Shown here: positions 6,754-14,808 of the stretch, one piece after another
Layout of the letters: each line of letters opens with the position of its first letter
Position numbering within the stretch: position 1 is the stretch's first letter
Assembly (NCBI GenBank): GCA_041484255.1
Contig: JBGPHE010000001.1
Location: forward strand, 1 to 64,000
Length of the DNA stretch: 64,000 nt
Direction: 5' to 3'
Origin: JAWAAW01 sp041484255
GTDB taxonomy: Archaea > Nanobdellota > Nanobdellia > Woesearchaeales > ARS49
The notes under the pieces: generated by a model
The model's input: the letters and a program-made list of their open reading frames with translations, nothing else
What the model was told of the DNA's origin: nothing
Database searches by the model: none
Made by a program: the position numbers and the translations under genes

Positions 6754-8460
6754 ATGGAAAAAGAGCTTGAGTCCCAGATTCGCAAGTGGGCATTGCAGAA
6801 TGCGTTCCGCTACGAAGGAAAGGCGAATCCGGGAACGGTTATTGGGAAATTGCTGGCTGAGAAGCCTGAGCTGCGCGACCAGCTGAAGACGATTGCAAAG
6901 GATGTTTCTGTCATTGTTGCCGCAGTAAACGGCATGACTCCCGAAGACCAGAAGAAAGAGCTTGAGGCGACCGCTCCTGAATTGCTGATTGTGAAGCACG
7001 AGAAGCAGGAGCACGTGCTGAAAGAGCTTCCGAACGCCGTGCAGGGCAAGGTTGTAATGCGCATGGCGCCTTCGCCGTCTGGTCCGCTGCACATCGGCCA
7101 CGCGTTCGTGACGAATCTGAACTCCGAATACTGCCGCAAGTACGACGGCGCGATGATCCTGCGCATCGAAGACACGAATCCTGAGAACATTTACGCTCCC
7201 GCATACAAGATGCTTGAGGATGACGCGCAGTGGCTGACCAAGAACAATGTCAAGAAGGTCGTCGTGCAGTCTGACCGGTTGCATTCCTATTATGATTACG
7301 GCGAAAAGCTGGTCGGCATGGGCAAGGCGTACATTTGCACGTGCAATCCTGACATTTTCCGCGAATTGATGCAACGCAAGACCGCGTGCCCGTGCCGCGA
7401 ACTGCCGCTCAAAGAGCACCAGTCGCGCTGGGACAAGATGTTCAATGGCTTCGAGCCAGGACAGGCAGTAATGCGCATCAAGACCGATGTCGCTGACCCG
7501 AATCCTGCGATGCGCGATTGGCCTGCGATGCGCATCAACCATCACACGCACCCGAAGACCGGCACGACCGAAAAAGTCTGGCCGCTGATGAACTTCTCTG
7601 TCGCGATTGACGACCACGAATTGGGCGTCACGCACACGATCCGCGGTAAAGATCACAAGGACAACGAGAAGCGCCAAAGACACATCTTTGACGCGATGGG
7701 CTGGAAGACGCCCACGCACTTGTATGTCGGTCGCATTAACTTCGAGGACTTTGAAGTCAGCACCACGCAGACGCGCTTGGCGATCGAGCAGGGCAAGTAC
7801 TCAGGATGGGACGATATCCGGTTGCCGTTCCTGCTTGCGCTTCGCCGCCGCGGCTACCAGCCCGAGACGTTTATTCAATGGGCTTTGGATATGGGCCTCG
7901 GAGAGAACGACAAGACTGTTTCCCGTGAAGAGTTTTTCAAAAGCATTGATGCGCACAATCGCAAACTGCTTGAGCCTATCGCGAACAGGTACTTTTTCAT
8001 CTGCAATCCGGTTGAAGTGCGTGTGATTGGCGCGCCGAAGCAGACGGTTGAGCTTGAATTGCACCCTGACCATCACGATCGCGGCAAACGAAAGCTGGAA
8101 GTTGGAGAAACGTTCTATTTCGCAAAGGACGACGTTGAAGCAATCAAGGACGGTATGGTGAATCGCCTCATGGAGTGCGGCAACTTTGTCAAGACAGGAA
8201 ATGATTTCACGTTCCATTCGCGCGAAGTCGAGAAGTTCCGCGAGAAGCCGGGCGGAAGGATCATGCACTGGCTGCCGATCTCTGACGATTTGGTGAAAGT
8301 CGAAGTGCTGATGCCAGACAATTCCAAGAGATTGGGCTTCGGCGAGCCTGCGATGAAGCAATTGAAGGAAGGCGACATGGTTCAGCTCGAGCGCTTCGGC
8401 TTTGTCAGGCTTGACGCGAAGCGCGGCGACAAGCTGAGCTTCTGGTTTACGCACAAGTGA
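6754..8460 (+). CDS. gltX: Glutamyl-tRNA synthetase, archaeal type
   Basis: Charges tRNA-Glu (in archaea usually also tRNA-Gln) with glutamate. The 568-aa length is normal for the archaeal class. An N-terminal helical extension (1-95) precedes the Rossmann domain with PSPSGPLHIGHA (HIGH at 113-116). A zinc-binding set of cysteines follows (CTC ... CPC, near 195-215), and a C-terminal beta-barrel anticodon domain ends FGFVRLDAKRGD. The usual class I KMSKS loop is STTQTR at 336-341, with Gln where a lysine is expected. A TATA at 6722-6732 lies about 27 nt before the ATG (leaderless). Confidence 0.95.
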   Translation: MEKELESQIRKWALQNAFRYEGKANPGTVIGKLLAEKPELRDQLKTIAKDVSVIVAAVNGMTPEDQKKELEATAPELLIVKHEKQEHVLKELPNAVQGKVVMRMAPSPSGPLHIGHAFVTNLNSEYCRKYDGAMILRIEDTNPENIYAPAYKMLEDDAQWLTKNNVKKVVVQSDRLHSYYDYGEKLVGMGKAYICTCNPDIFRELMQRKTACPCRELPLKEHQSRWDKMFNGFEPGQAVMRIKTDVADPNPAMRDWPAMRINHHTHPKTGTTEKVWPLMNFSVAIDDHELGVTHTIRGKDHKDNEKRQRHIFDAMGWKTPTHLYVGRINFEDFEVSTTQTRLAIEQGKYSGWDDIRLPFLLALRRRGYQPETFIQWALDMGLGENDKTVSREEFFKSIDAHNRKLLEPIANRYFFICNPVEVRVIGAPKQTVELELHPDHHDRGKRKLEVGETFYFAKDDVEAIKDGMVNRLMECGNFVKTGNDFTFHSREVEKFREKPGGRIMHWLPISDDLVKVEVLMPDNSKRLGFGEPAMKQLKEGDMVQLERFGFVRLDAKRGDKLSFWFTHK

Positions 8461-8464
8461 TCTC

Positions 8465-9346
8465 ATGCAAAAGATAGTCCCGTATCTCTGGTTCGATAGA
8501 AATGCCGAAGAGGCTGTGAACTTTTACGTTTCTGTGTTCAAGAACTCGAAAGTCCTGAACACGAGTAGGTATGGCGACGCAGGACCGGGGCCGAAGGGCG
8601 AAATCATGGTCATGACGTTCTCGCTCAATGGCCAGGAGTTCGGCGCATTGAACGGCGGACCGATGTTCACGTTCTCGCCAGGAATCTCGTTCATGGTGCA
8701 CTGCAAGACCGAGGGCGACCTTGATGCATTGTTCAAGAAGCTCTCGCCGGGCGGCAAAATCATGATGCCGCTGGACAAATACCCGTTCGCAGAACGCTAC
8801 GCATTCTTCTCGGACAAGTTCGGCGTGTCGTGGCAGCTGATGCTGTCGCCGCCGAAGGAGCACATCACTCCTTGTTTGCTCTTTGTCGGCAAGGATTTGG
8901 GCAAAGCCGAGGAAGCGGTGAAGTTTTACACGTCGGTGTTCAAGAACGCGAAGATCGACCACGTGCTCAAGTACGGGAAAGGCGAGCCGGGCAAGGAAGG
9001 AACGGTCAAGCACTCGTCGTTCTTCCTGGAAGGCCAGGAATTCATGGCAATGGACGGCACCGGACCGCACAAGTTTGACTTCAAGCAGTCTATCTCGTTC
9101 CTCATCAACTGCGATACGCAGGAAGAAGTGGATTATTTCTGGGAAAATCTTTCGAAAGGCGGAAACACCTACCCGTGCGGCTGGCTTGGCGACAAGTTCG
9201 GCGTGCCGTGGCAGGTTGTTCCGACCGCGTTCAGCAAGATGATGTCGGACAAGGACCCTGCGAAAGTAAAACGCGTCATGGAAGCCATGCTCAAAATGAA
9301 GAAGCTGGACATTCCGACATTCGAGCGCGCGTACAAAGGCGTCTAG
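8465..9346 (+). CDS. Tandem VOC (PhnB/glyoxalase-like) protein
   Basis: A 293-aa protein made of two homologous halves: IVPYLWFDRNAEEAVNFYVSVFKNSK and ITPCLLFVGKDLGKAEEAVKFYTSVFKNAK open the two repeats. Each half has the paired beta-alpha-beta-beta-beta units of the vicinal oxygen chelate fold, of the PhnB-like group. Members of this group are metal-dependent or non-enzymatic and mostly uncharacterised; it is common in bacteria, so transfer is possible. Its start is 4 nt after the gltX stop with no clear Shine-Dalgarno, so it is probably co-transcribed with gltX. Substrate unknown. Confidence 0.75.
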   Translation: MQKIVPYLWFDRNAEEAVNFYVSVFKNSKVLNTSRYGDAGPGPKGEIMVMTFSLNGQEFGALNGGPMFTFSPGISFMVHCKTEGDLDALFKKLSPGGKIMMPLDKYPFAERYAFFSDKFGVSWQLMLSPPKEHITPCLLFVGKDLGKAEEAVKFYTSVFKNAKIDHVLKYGKGEPGKEGTVKHSSFFLEGQEFMAMDGTGPHKFDFKQSISFLINCDTQEEVDYFWENLSKGGNTYPCGWLGDKFGVPWQVVPTAFSKMMSDKDPAKVKRVMEAMLKMKKLDIPTFERAYKGV

Positions 9347-9385
9347 AAGTAATCTTTATATACTCGGTGAACACATATTCTCTCT

Positions 9386-9550
9386 ATGTCTATCGTTGTG
9401 AAAGCGAAAATCAAGGAGATTGCGGGCACGTTTAACGTGTCCGGAGACTTCGCTGACGCGCTGGCCAAGAAGGTCGAGCAGATGGTCAAAGACGCTATCG
9501 AACGCGCGAAGTCGAACAATCGAAGAACGGTTATGCCGAAGGATATCTAG
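9386..9550 (+). CDS. 54-aa histone-fold protein (DUF1931-like)
   Basis: Found by direct translation: MSIVVKAKIKEIAG..., ending NNRRTVMPKDI. The pattern (short helix, strand-loop NVSGDF, long helix ADALAKKVEQMVKDAIERAK, loop RRTVMPKDI) is that of a compact archaeal histone fold, most like the DUF1931 group. The RRTVMPKD segment corresponds to the DNA-contacting L2 loop. It lacks the last short helix of normal archaeal histones (about 65-70 aa). The TATA CTTTATATAC (9354-9363) is about 27 nt upstream. Its stop overlaps the last 4 bases of the opposite-strand gene. DNA packaging is the likely role. Confidence 0.75.
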   Translation: MSIVVKAKIKEIAGTFNVSGDFADALAKKVEQMVKDAIERAKSNNRRTVMPKDI

Positions 9551-10077
9551 AGTTTCTTTTCCGCTTTCCTGACTTTTTCCTTGATCTTGTCGATGACTTT
9601 CTTGATTTTGGCGAGCTGCTTCTTCGGGTGCTTCTTGTTTTTCGCCAAACTCTTGTGGATGCGCTCGATTTTGTTCAAAGATTGGCGAATCGCGCCCAAT
9701 TGCTCGGCCTTGCTTTCGGTTTCGGTCGTGAGCGCGGTTTCTAAGAGCTTGACGCGCTCGGCGCGGGCTTCGTGGATCGTCATGTAATGCGCGAGGCGCG
9801 CTTCAAGCTCCTGGATTTGCGCGCGGACGTCGCCGTGGAAGATGTCGTCCTTGGACTGGTGCTTGAGAATGCGCTGTTCTTTGTTGATGGCTTCGGTGAT
9901 GGAATGCTCGAGCTTCTGCATGTAGCCCTTCATCGAGTGCGTGCTGATTTTCTTTAAGCGGGAGAGCTCGATCTTGAGTTTTTTTCTCGCGTGCTGGCGT
10001 TCTTCCCAGTGCTGCGTGGCTCTGCCAAGGAAAGAAAGCATGGTCCTTGCGCTGCCGATGTCGTAGCCTTTGCTCAT
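9547..10077 (-). CDS. Coiled-coil protein, second gene of a pair
   Basis: 176 aa, almost entirely charged helix with heptad-like spacing (from about residue 25 to the end) and a lysine-rich C-terminus (KVIDKIKEKVRKAEKKL). No membrane segment or catalytic motif. Its ATG overlaps the stop of the upstream gene (ATGA, 10074-10077), so the two are translationally coupled and probably act together. I do not recognise a family. The high basic charge would allow nucleic-acid or membrane-surface contact, but that is speculation. Confidence 0.65.
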   Translation of the reverse strand: MSKGYDIGSARTMLSFLGRATQHWEERQHARKKLKIELSRLKKISTHSMKGYMQKLEHSITEAINKEQRILKHQSKDDIFHGDVRAQIQELEARLAHYMTIHEARAERVKLLETALTTETESKAEQLGAIRQSLNKIERIHKSLAKNKKHPKKQLAKIKKVIDKIKEKVRKAEKKL

Positions 10078-10619
10078 GGTCCAAAGCGTCTGCGTCTTGC
10101 GGGCGGCGGAGGCGGCGGCATTCCGGGCATCGGGCGCATGCCCTGCATGGGCTGCGGCATCGTGCGCTGCGGCATCATCGGCTGGCTGAATTGGCCAGCA
10201 GGATACGATGCAGGCGCAGGCGGCGCGATTTCCGACTCGCGGATGTTGACGCCCTTGCCGAGGTCTTCGCGCAAATCCTTGACGAGGTCAGCGACCGCGA
10301 CAATGCCCTGCGCGATTTCCGAGTTTTGCTCGAGAATCTTGTTCATTTTCTCGGCGAGCGGCTTCATCTTGTCTTTGAAGCTGAGTCCGCCTTCTTCCAT
10401 CTGCAACGCGGTCGTCGCTTCTTCGAAGATAGAGAGTAACTTGTCGAGCTTGGTGTTCAATTCAACGAGCTGCACGCCCATTTTCTTGCTGGGCATGATC
10501 TCAAAGTCCTTGAGCTTCTGCAGTTCGCTCTTCAAATCCTGAATTTCGCGTTCAGGAAGAATTTCGTATTCGTCCCCCTCGTCCGAAGGAGAACTGGTCA
10601 TCTTGTTAGCGTCTGGCAT
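10074..10619 (-). CDS. Acidic coiled-coil protein with Met/Pro-rich tail, first gene of a pair
   Basis: 181 aa: an acidic N-terminus, a long helical coiled-coil region (about 25-125) and a C-terminal low-complexity tail rich in Pro, Met and Gln (PMMPQRTMPQPMQGM), ending in a poly-Pro/Arg patch. GGTGAT lies 4 nt before the ATG. The TATA (complement of 10681-10690) is about 65 nt upstream, so this message has a leader, and the leader contains a perfect 12-bp palindrome. Function unknown. The coupling to the basic coiled-coil gene downstream suggests a complex. Confidence 0.65.
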   Translation of the reverse strand: MPDANKMTSSPSDEGDEYEILPEREIQDLKSELQKLKDFEIMPSKKMGVQLVELNTKLDKLLSIFEEATTALQMEEGGLSFKDKMKPLAEKMNKILEQNSEIAQGIVAVADLVKDLREDLGKGVNIRESEIAPPAPASYPAGQFSQPMMPQRTMPQPMQGMRPMPGMPPPPPPARRRRFGP

Positions 10620-10637
10620 AGTATCACCACTTTTTGG

Positions 10638-10649
10638 AGTCGTACGACT
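10638..10649. promoter_or_regulatory. 12-bp palindrome AGTCGTACGACT in leader of coiled-coil operon
   Basis: A perfect palindrome between the leftward TATA (10681-10690) and the ATG at 10619, in the position of a downstream operator or small leader structure. One isolated palindrome of this length could arise by chance. Confidence 0.3.
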
Positions 10650-10771
10650 TCCACCCTTAAGACGACAAAGAGCAGAATGGGTATATAAACATTTCGTCCG
10701 AGGGCGGTGGTTACTTCACTAGACATACAGACGTAACGTTTAATAGCGAAATCAGCAAACTTGTAAACTAA

Positions 10772-11632
10772 ATGAGCAAAGACAAAAAAGAAGAAATGGA
10801 AGAGTTTAATGCAGAGAACCCAGTATGGCGTTACAGATTAATAGAACTATTGAACAAAAGCGGGTTTATTCTAGAACAAAGAGTGAAGACCATCCTTGAA
10901 AGAATTCTGCCATCGATGCAAGTCAGTCGTTGTCCATGGCAGTTAGAATTGAGGTTACCTAATGAACCAATAGTAAAAGTAGATATTGACGCGTATGCCG
11001 CAACCAAAAATATAGAGGCCGTAATTGAATGCAAACGGGCAAATAATTATTGGTTGTTTACTCGAAACATAGGAAACCCTAACATCTTGCATCTTCTTTA
11101 TGAAAACGAAGGTTACAAACTTAGAACAATGAGTTCTGACCTTGATTCAATCCCAATAAACTCATCAATTCACTCAATGGGGTTTGACGAAGACTTGTTA
11201 TCAAATCCCAACACCGGCAAAAACAAAATAGAAGATTCTTCGCGATCACAAGAAAAAGGGATATACCAACTACTAAATCTAGAAATTGCAGCAGTCTTAC
11301 AACAAAAGAATCCATTGCGCAAAAGAGTAGTGCTACCAGTTCTCGTAACAAATGCACCATTGTTCTTTGCAGAAATTGGAGATAACGCTATCGACGGCAC
11401 TGGAAATTTATTAGAGTTTAAGTCTATCAAAAATGTTAATTGGATCGCATTAAATTTTAACCAACAATTACGATGGGACAACTTAAGCAACCAAATCGTT
11501 AAGAATGTTAACGATCAAACTTGTAAAAGTGTGAGCGTTTTCGTTGTTAATATTGTGTACCTTGCAGAATTTCTAACAGCAATGGACGAATGGGTCGAGA
11601 AACATCAAGTGAAAATTGGAATTGAGAACTAG
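10772..11632 (+). CDS. PD-(D/E)xK nuclease-like protein, AT-rich
   Basis: A 286-aa protein. Residues 35-88 hold a possible PD-(D/E)xK core: E35 in a helix, then strand VKVDIDAY with D71/D73, then VIECK with E86 and K88. This is the layout of type II restriction and Holliday-junction-like nucleases. The rest has no motif I know. The gene is markedly AT-richer than its neighbours and lies alone between GC-rich operons, with a TATA (GTTTAATAG, 10738-10746) about 30 nt upstream. No methyltransferase is adjacent, so it is not an ordinary restriction pair. Assignment rests on one motif and is tentative. Confidence 0.5.
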   Translation: MSKDKKEEMEEFNAENPVWRYRLIELLNKSGFILEQRVKTILERILPSMQVSRCPWQLELRLPNEPIVKVDIDAYAATKNIEAVIECKRANNYWLFTRNIGNPNILHLLYENEGYKLRTMSSDLDSIPINSSIHSMGFDEDLLSNPNTGKNKIEDSSRSQEKGIYQLLNLEIAAVLQQKNPLRKRVVLPVLVTNAPLFFAEIGDNAIDGTGNLLEFKSIKNVNWIALNFNQQLRWDNLSNQIVKNVNDQTCKSVSVFVVNIVYLAEFLTAMDEWVEKHQVKIGIEN

Positions 11633-11634
11633 AA

Positions 11635-13263
11635 TCAATCCATTCCGCCCATTCCGGGAGGCATTCCGCCGCCGCGTGAGGGTTTGCCGCCGGCGATGAC
11701 GTCGTCGATGCGGAGAATCATCTGCGCGACTTCGGATGCCGACGAGATGGCTTGCGTCTTGATCTTGAGGGGCTCGAGCACGCCTGCTGCCCAGGCGTCC
11801 ATGACTTTGCCCTTGAAGACGTCCACGCCTGCCCACTTCTGCTTCTTGTCGTGCGCGGCCTTCAATTCGGTGAGAATGTCGATCGGGTCGATGCCTGAGT
11901 TCTCGGCGAGCGTGCGCGGGATGACTTCGATGGCATCGGCGAACGCGAGAACTGCGAGCTGTTCGCGGCCGGAAAGCGAGTCTGCGTATTTGCGCAGACC
12001 CTTGGCGACTTCGATTTCAGGCGCTCCTGCGCCGGCAACGATCTTGCCGTTCTTCAAAGCGGCTGCGACGTCGCCGATGGCGTCGGTCATCGACCGCTTC
12101 AGCTCGTCAACGACGTGATTCGTGCCGCCGCGGCACAGAATGGTGACTGATTTCGGGTTTTTGCAGTTCGTGACAAAGGTCATTTCTTCGTCGCCGAGCT
12201 TCTTCTCGGCAACGTGGCCTGCCTTGCCGAGTTCTTTTGCGGACAATGAGTCCAAGTTCGTGATGATGGTCGCGCCGGTTGCGCGCGCCAATGCTTCCAT
12301 ATCGCTCTTCTTGACGCGTCGCGCGGCATAGATGCCCTTTTGCGCGAGGAAGTGCTGGGCGAGGTCGTCGATGCCCTTCTGGCAGAACACGACGTTCGCG
12401 CCGGAAGCGGCAATCTTGTCGACCATGTCGCGGATCATCTTTTCTTCCTGCTCGATGAATTCCTGCATTTGCAGCGGATTGGTAATTTGAATCTTGGCGT
12501 CGATTTCCGTGTCTTTAATCTCGATAGCGGAATCAATCAGCGCGATCTTTGCGTCGTGGACGTCGTGCGGCATGCCCGGGTGCACGGCTTCTTTCTCGAG
12601 CACGATGCCTTCGATGAGTTCGGTGTCTTCAACTGCGCCGCCAACGCGCTTTTCGAGCTTGATGTTTTCCTTGTCAAAGACTGCCTTGCCGTCCTGCTCG
12701 TCCATCACGCGCTTGACTGCCTTGACCGAGATGTCTGCGAGCTTTTCTTTCGCGATTTCGGCGTTCTTGCCCGTGACCGCGGTCATCGCGATCTTGCGGA
12801 GCAGGCCGTCGTCTTTGAACGTGATATCTTCTGCGATGCTGTTCAGGATTTCCATGGCTTTTTCTTCAGCCATGCGGTAGCCGCGCGCGACCATGGTCGG
12901 GTGCACTTGCTGGTCCAGGAGCGTTTCTGCCTGCTTGAGCAGTTCGCCGGCAATCACGACCGCGGTCGTGGTGCCGTCGCCGACTTCGGCTTCCTGCGTC
13001 TTGGCAACTTCGACAATCATCTTTGCCGCAGGGTGCTCGATCTGCATTTCTTCGAGAATCGTGACGCCGTCGTTCGTGACTGTGATGTCGCCCATGGAGT
13101 CGACAATCATCTTGTCCATTCCTTTCGGGCCGAGCGTGGTGCGGACGGTTTCAGCAACCAGCTTGGCTGCCATGATGTTGTTGCGCTGGGCATTCTTGCC
13201 CGTGGTGCGCTGCGTGCCTTCCGGCAAGATGAAGATCGGTTGGATTTGGTTATTGTTACTCAT
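11635..13263 (-). CDS. thsA: Thermosome subunit (group II chaperonin)
   Basis: ATP-driven folding chaperonin forming a double ring in the cytosol. The 542-aa length and motifs are typical: RTTLGPKGMDKM, TNDGVTIL, EVGDGTTTAVVIAGELL (ATP/Mg binding) and a Gly/Met-rich C-terminus that faces the cavity (ending MPPGMGGMD). The leader has GGGGTGAG before the ATG and a TATA at 13301-13310 (complement CTTTATAAAG). A perfect palindrome TGAACGTTCA follows 5 bp further upstream. Only one subunit gene is in view. It converges on the nuclease-like gene with a 2-nt gap. Confidence 0.97.
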   Translation of the reverse strand: MSNNNQIQPIFILPEGTQRTTGKNAQRNNIMAAKLVAETVRTTLGPKGMDKMIVDSMGDITVTNDGVTILEEMQIEHPAAKMIVEVAKTQEAEVGDGTTTAVVIAGELLKQAETLLDQQVHPTMVARGYRMAEEKAMEILNSIAEDITFKDDGLLRKIAMTAVTGKNAEIAKEKLADISVKAVKRVMDEQDGKAVFDKENIKLEKRVGGAVEDTELIEGIVLEKEAVHPGMPHDVHDAKIALIDSAIEIKDTEIDAKIQITNPLQMQEFIEQEEKMIRDMVDKIAASGANVVFCQKGIDDLAQHFLAQKGIYAARRVKKSDMEALARATGATIITNLDSLSAKELGKAGHVAEKKLGDEEMTFVTNCKNPKSVTILCRGGTNHVVDELKRSMTDAIGDVAAALKNGKIVAGAGAPEIEVAKGLRKYADSLSGREQLAVLAFADAIEVIPRTLAENSGIDPIDILTELKAAHDKKQKWAGVDVFKGKVMDAWAAGVLEPLKIKTQAISSASEVAQMILRIDDVIAGGKPSRGGGMPPGMGGMD

Positions 13264-13314
13264 GAACTCACCCCACTATGAAGGAAAACCCTTGACGGCG
13301 CTTTATAAAGATTA

Positions 13315-13324
13315 TGAACGTTCA
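13315..13324. promoter_or_regulatory. Palindrome TGAACGTTCA upstream of thermosome TATA
   Basis: A perfect 10-bp palindrome 4 bp beyond the leftward thermosome TATA (13301-13310) and 16 bp before the TATA (13341-13350) of the divergent gene at 13372. The position suits an activator or heat-shock regulator; the sequence does not match the Phr site known from Pyrococcus. Confidence 0.35.
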
Positions 13325-13371
13325 ACCGCTATGTCACAAGCTTAATAAAAAGCATCATTTCACCGTTGTTC

Positions 13372-13695
13372 ATGAGTGAAGCGACCCAAGTGAAGACTCA
13401 GTCAATGCGCTTGCTGTACAAGCAGTTTGACGACGCGCTGGTTTCTTATTTCACGACGCAGGCAATGGCGCAGGGCCCTGCGGACGAGCGCGTGTTCGGT
13501 CTCGCGCAGCGCGTGATGGCCGCTGTCGACCGCCTGCCGCAGTCGCTGCAAAAGCAGTTCGAGCGCAGGCGCGACGTCGCTGATTCGTTTATGCGAGTAT
13601 ACGCGCGGCCCATCCGCTGCGTTGCTACCTCACCTGAAACCGTGCAGCGCATTGCCGACCAGGTGTGCTGCGTCGGAGCATACGCTCCGTTTTAA
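13372..13695 (+). CDS. Conserved-looking helical protein of unknown function, 107 aa
   Basis: Starts at the ATG at 13372; an in-frame TTG at 13366 is unlikely because the TATA CTTAATAAAA (13341-13350) sits the right distance from the ATG. The protein is mostly helical, starting MSEATQVKTQSMRLLYKQF, and ends with CVGAYAPF. No family recognised. It is followed 10 nt later by a GNAT gene on the same strand, so the two may form a unit. Confidence 0.55.
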   Translation: MSEATQVKTQSMRLLYKQFDDALVSYFTTQAMAQGPADERVFGLAQRVMAAVDRLPQSLQKQFERRRDVADSFMRVYARPIRCVATSPETVQRIADQVCCVGAYAPF

Positions 13696-13705
13696 TGGTG
13701 TTCTC

Positions 13706-14197
13706 ATGGATTTGACGTTTACGTATCTCCGCGACCATGACCGCACGGAGCCGTTCTATAAGGCGGCGACGAAAGGTTTGGAATGGCACCTCAATAATCC
13801 TGATCCTGGCTCGGAGTTTGAGACGACCGTGCAGAAGCTGGGGAATATTCCCGTGCAGCAGAAAATAACTCGCCTGCTCGCGCACGGCTATGACGTGCTG
13901 TTCAGCCTGGACGGCGCGACCATGGCTAATTTTCTCGCGCTCAGGCATCGCACCGAGCACAAGCCGACGAGCGTGTTCCGCGTGTATACACACGAGAACT
14001 ACCGCGGCAATGGCATCGGCGCGCAGGCCGTGCAGAAGCTGATGCACGACTGCTTCGCGCAGGGCCACACGTCGTTGCGCGTGGGCGAAGGCAAGAGCGA
14101 AGGCGTTATCGGCGTGCTGAATCAGCTCAAGACGATGTATCAGGGCCCGTACACGATTGACGTCACGCCTGACACCGGATGGATCAAGCGCATCTGA
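13706..14197 (+). CDS. GNAT-family N-acetyltransferase
   Basis: 163 aa from the ATG at 13706, preceded by GGTG 6 nt upstream; the frame stays open further upstream but overlaps the previous gene. The acetyl-CoA binding motif is seen as VFRVYTHENYRGNGIGAQAV, with R-G-N-G-I-G as the Q/RxxGxG/A loop, followed by the helix QKLMHDCFAQG. The N-terminal half is less typical of the family. The acceptor is unknown. Likely co-transcribed with the preceding 107-aa gene. Confidence 0.65.
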   Translation: MDLTFTYLRDHDRTEPFYKAATKGLEWHLNNPDPGSEFETTVQKLGNIPVQQKITRLLAHGYDVLFSLDGATMANFLALRHRTEHKPTSVFRVYTHENYRGNGIGAQAVQKLMHDCFAQGHTSLRVGEGKSEGVIGVLNQLKTMYQGPYTIDVTPDTGWIKRI

Positions 14198-14237
14198 CGC
14201 CGCTAGATTTTTATAACCGCACGACACTGTTCTCGGA

Positions 14238-14783
14238 ATGATTATCACGATTTCTGGCACGCCGGGCTCGGGCAAGAGCACGATCGCGAAGCTGCTCGCG
14301 CAAACGCTCGGCTTTCGGCATTATTCTGCGGGCGACTTTATGCGCGCGATGGCAACCGAACGCAAGACCACGCTCGCCAAGCTGACGCAGGACGCACTGA
14401 AAGACCGCACGATTGACGAGGAAATCGACCGCAGGACGCAGGAGCTGGGCGTATTCGAGGACGATTTCGTCATCGATTCGCGGCTTGGCTGGAAGTTTAT
14501 CCCGCGCGCGATCAAGATTTTGCTCACGATTTCGCCCGATGTTGCCGCAAAGCGCATTTTCGCGAATCACCGACCGGACGAAAAGGAAAACACGACGCTC
14601 GCGAAGACGAAAAAGAACATCGCGACGCGCTTGGCCGCGGAAATCGAGCGCTACAAAACCATGTACGGCACGGATTACACGGACAGGAAGCACCACGACC
14701 TCGTCATCGACACCACAGACTTGACGGCAGAGAAGGTCGTGGACAAAATCGTGGATTTCCTGAAAGAGAAGAGAAAGCTTTAA
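14238..14783 (+). CDS. cmk: Cytidylate kinase, archaeal type
   Basis: Phosphorylates CMP/dCMP with ATP in pyrimidine nucleotide recycling. The 181-aa size fits archaeal CMP kinases, which are shorter than bacterial ones. The Walker A loop is GTPGSGKS at 7-14, followed by HYSAGDFMRAMA (CMP-binding) and the DSRLGW segment. The lid region contains RIFANHRPDEKENTTLAKTKKNIATR. The TATA (TTTTTATAAC, 14208-14217) is about 26 nt before the ATG (leaderless). Confidence 0.9.
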   Translation: MIITISGTPGSGKSTIAKLLAQTLGFRHYSAGDFMRAMATERKTTLAKLTQDALKDRTIDEEIDRRTQELGVFEDDFVIDSRLGWKFIPRAIKILLTISPDVAAKRIFANHRPDEKENTTLAKTKKNIATRLAAEIERYKTMYGTDYTDRKHHDLVIDTTDLTAEKVVDKIVDFLKEKRKL

Positions 14784-14808
14784 GAATAATCACGATGGAA
14801 GTTCTTCT

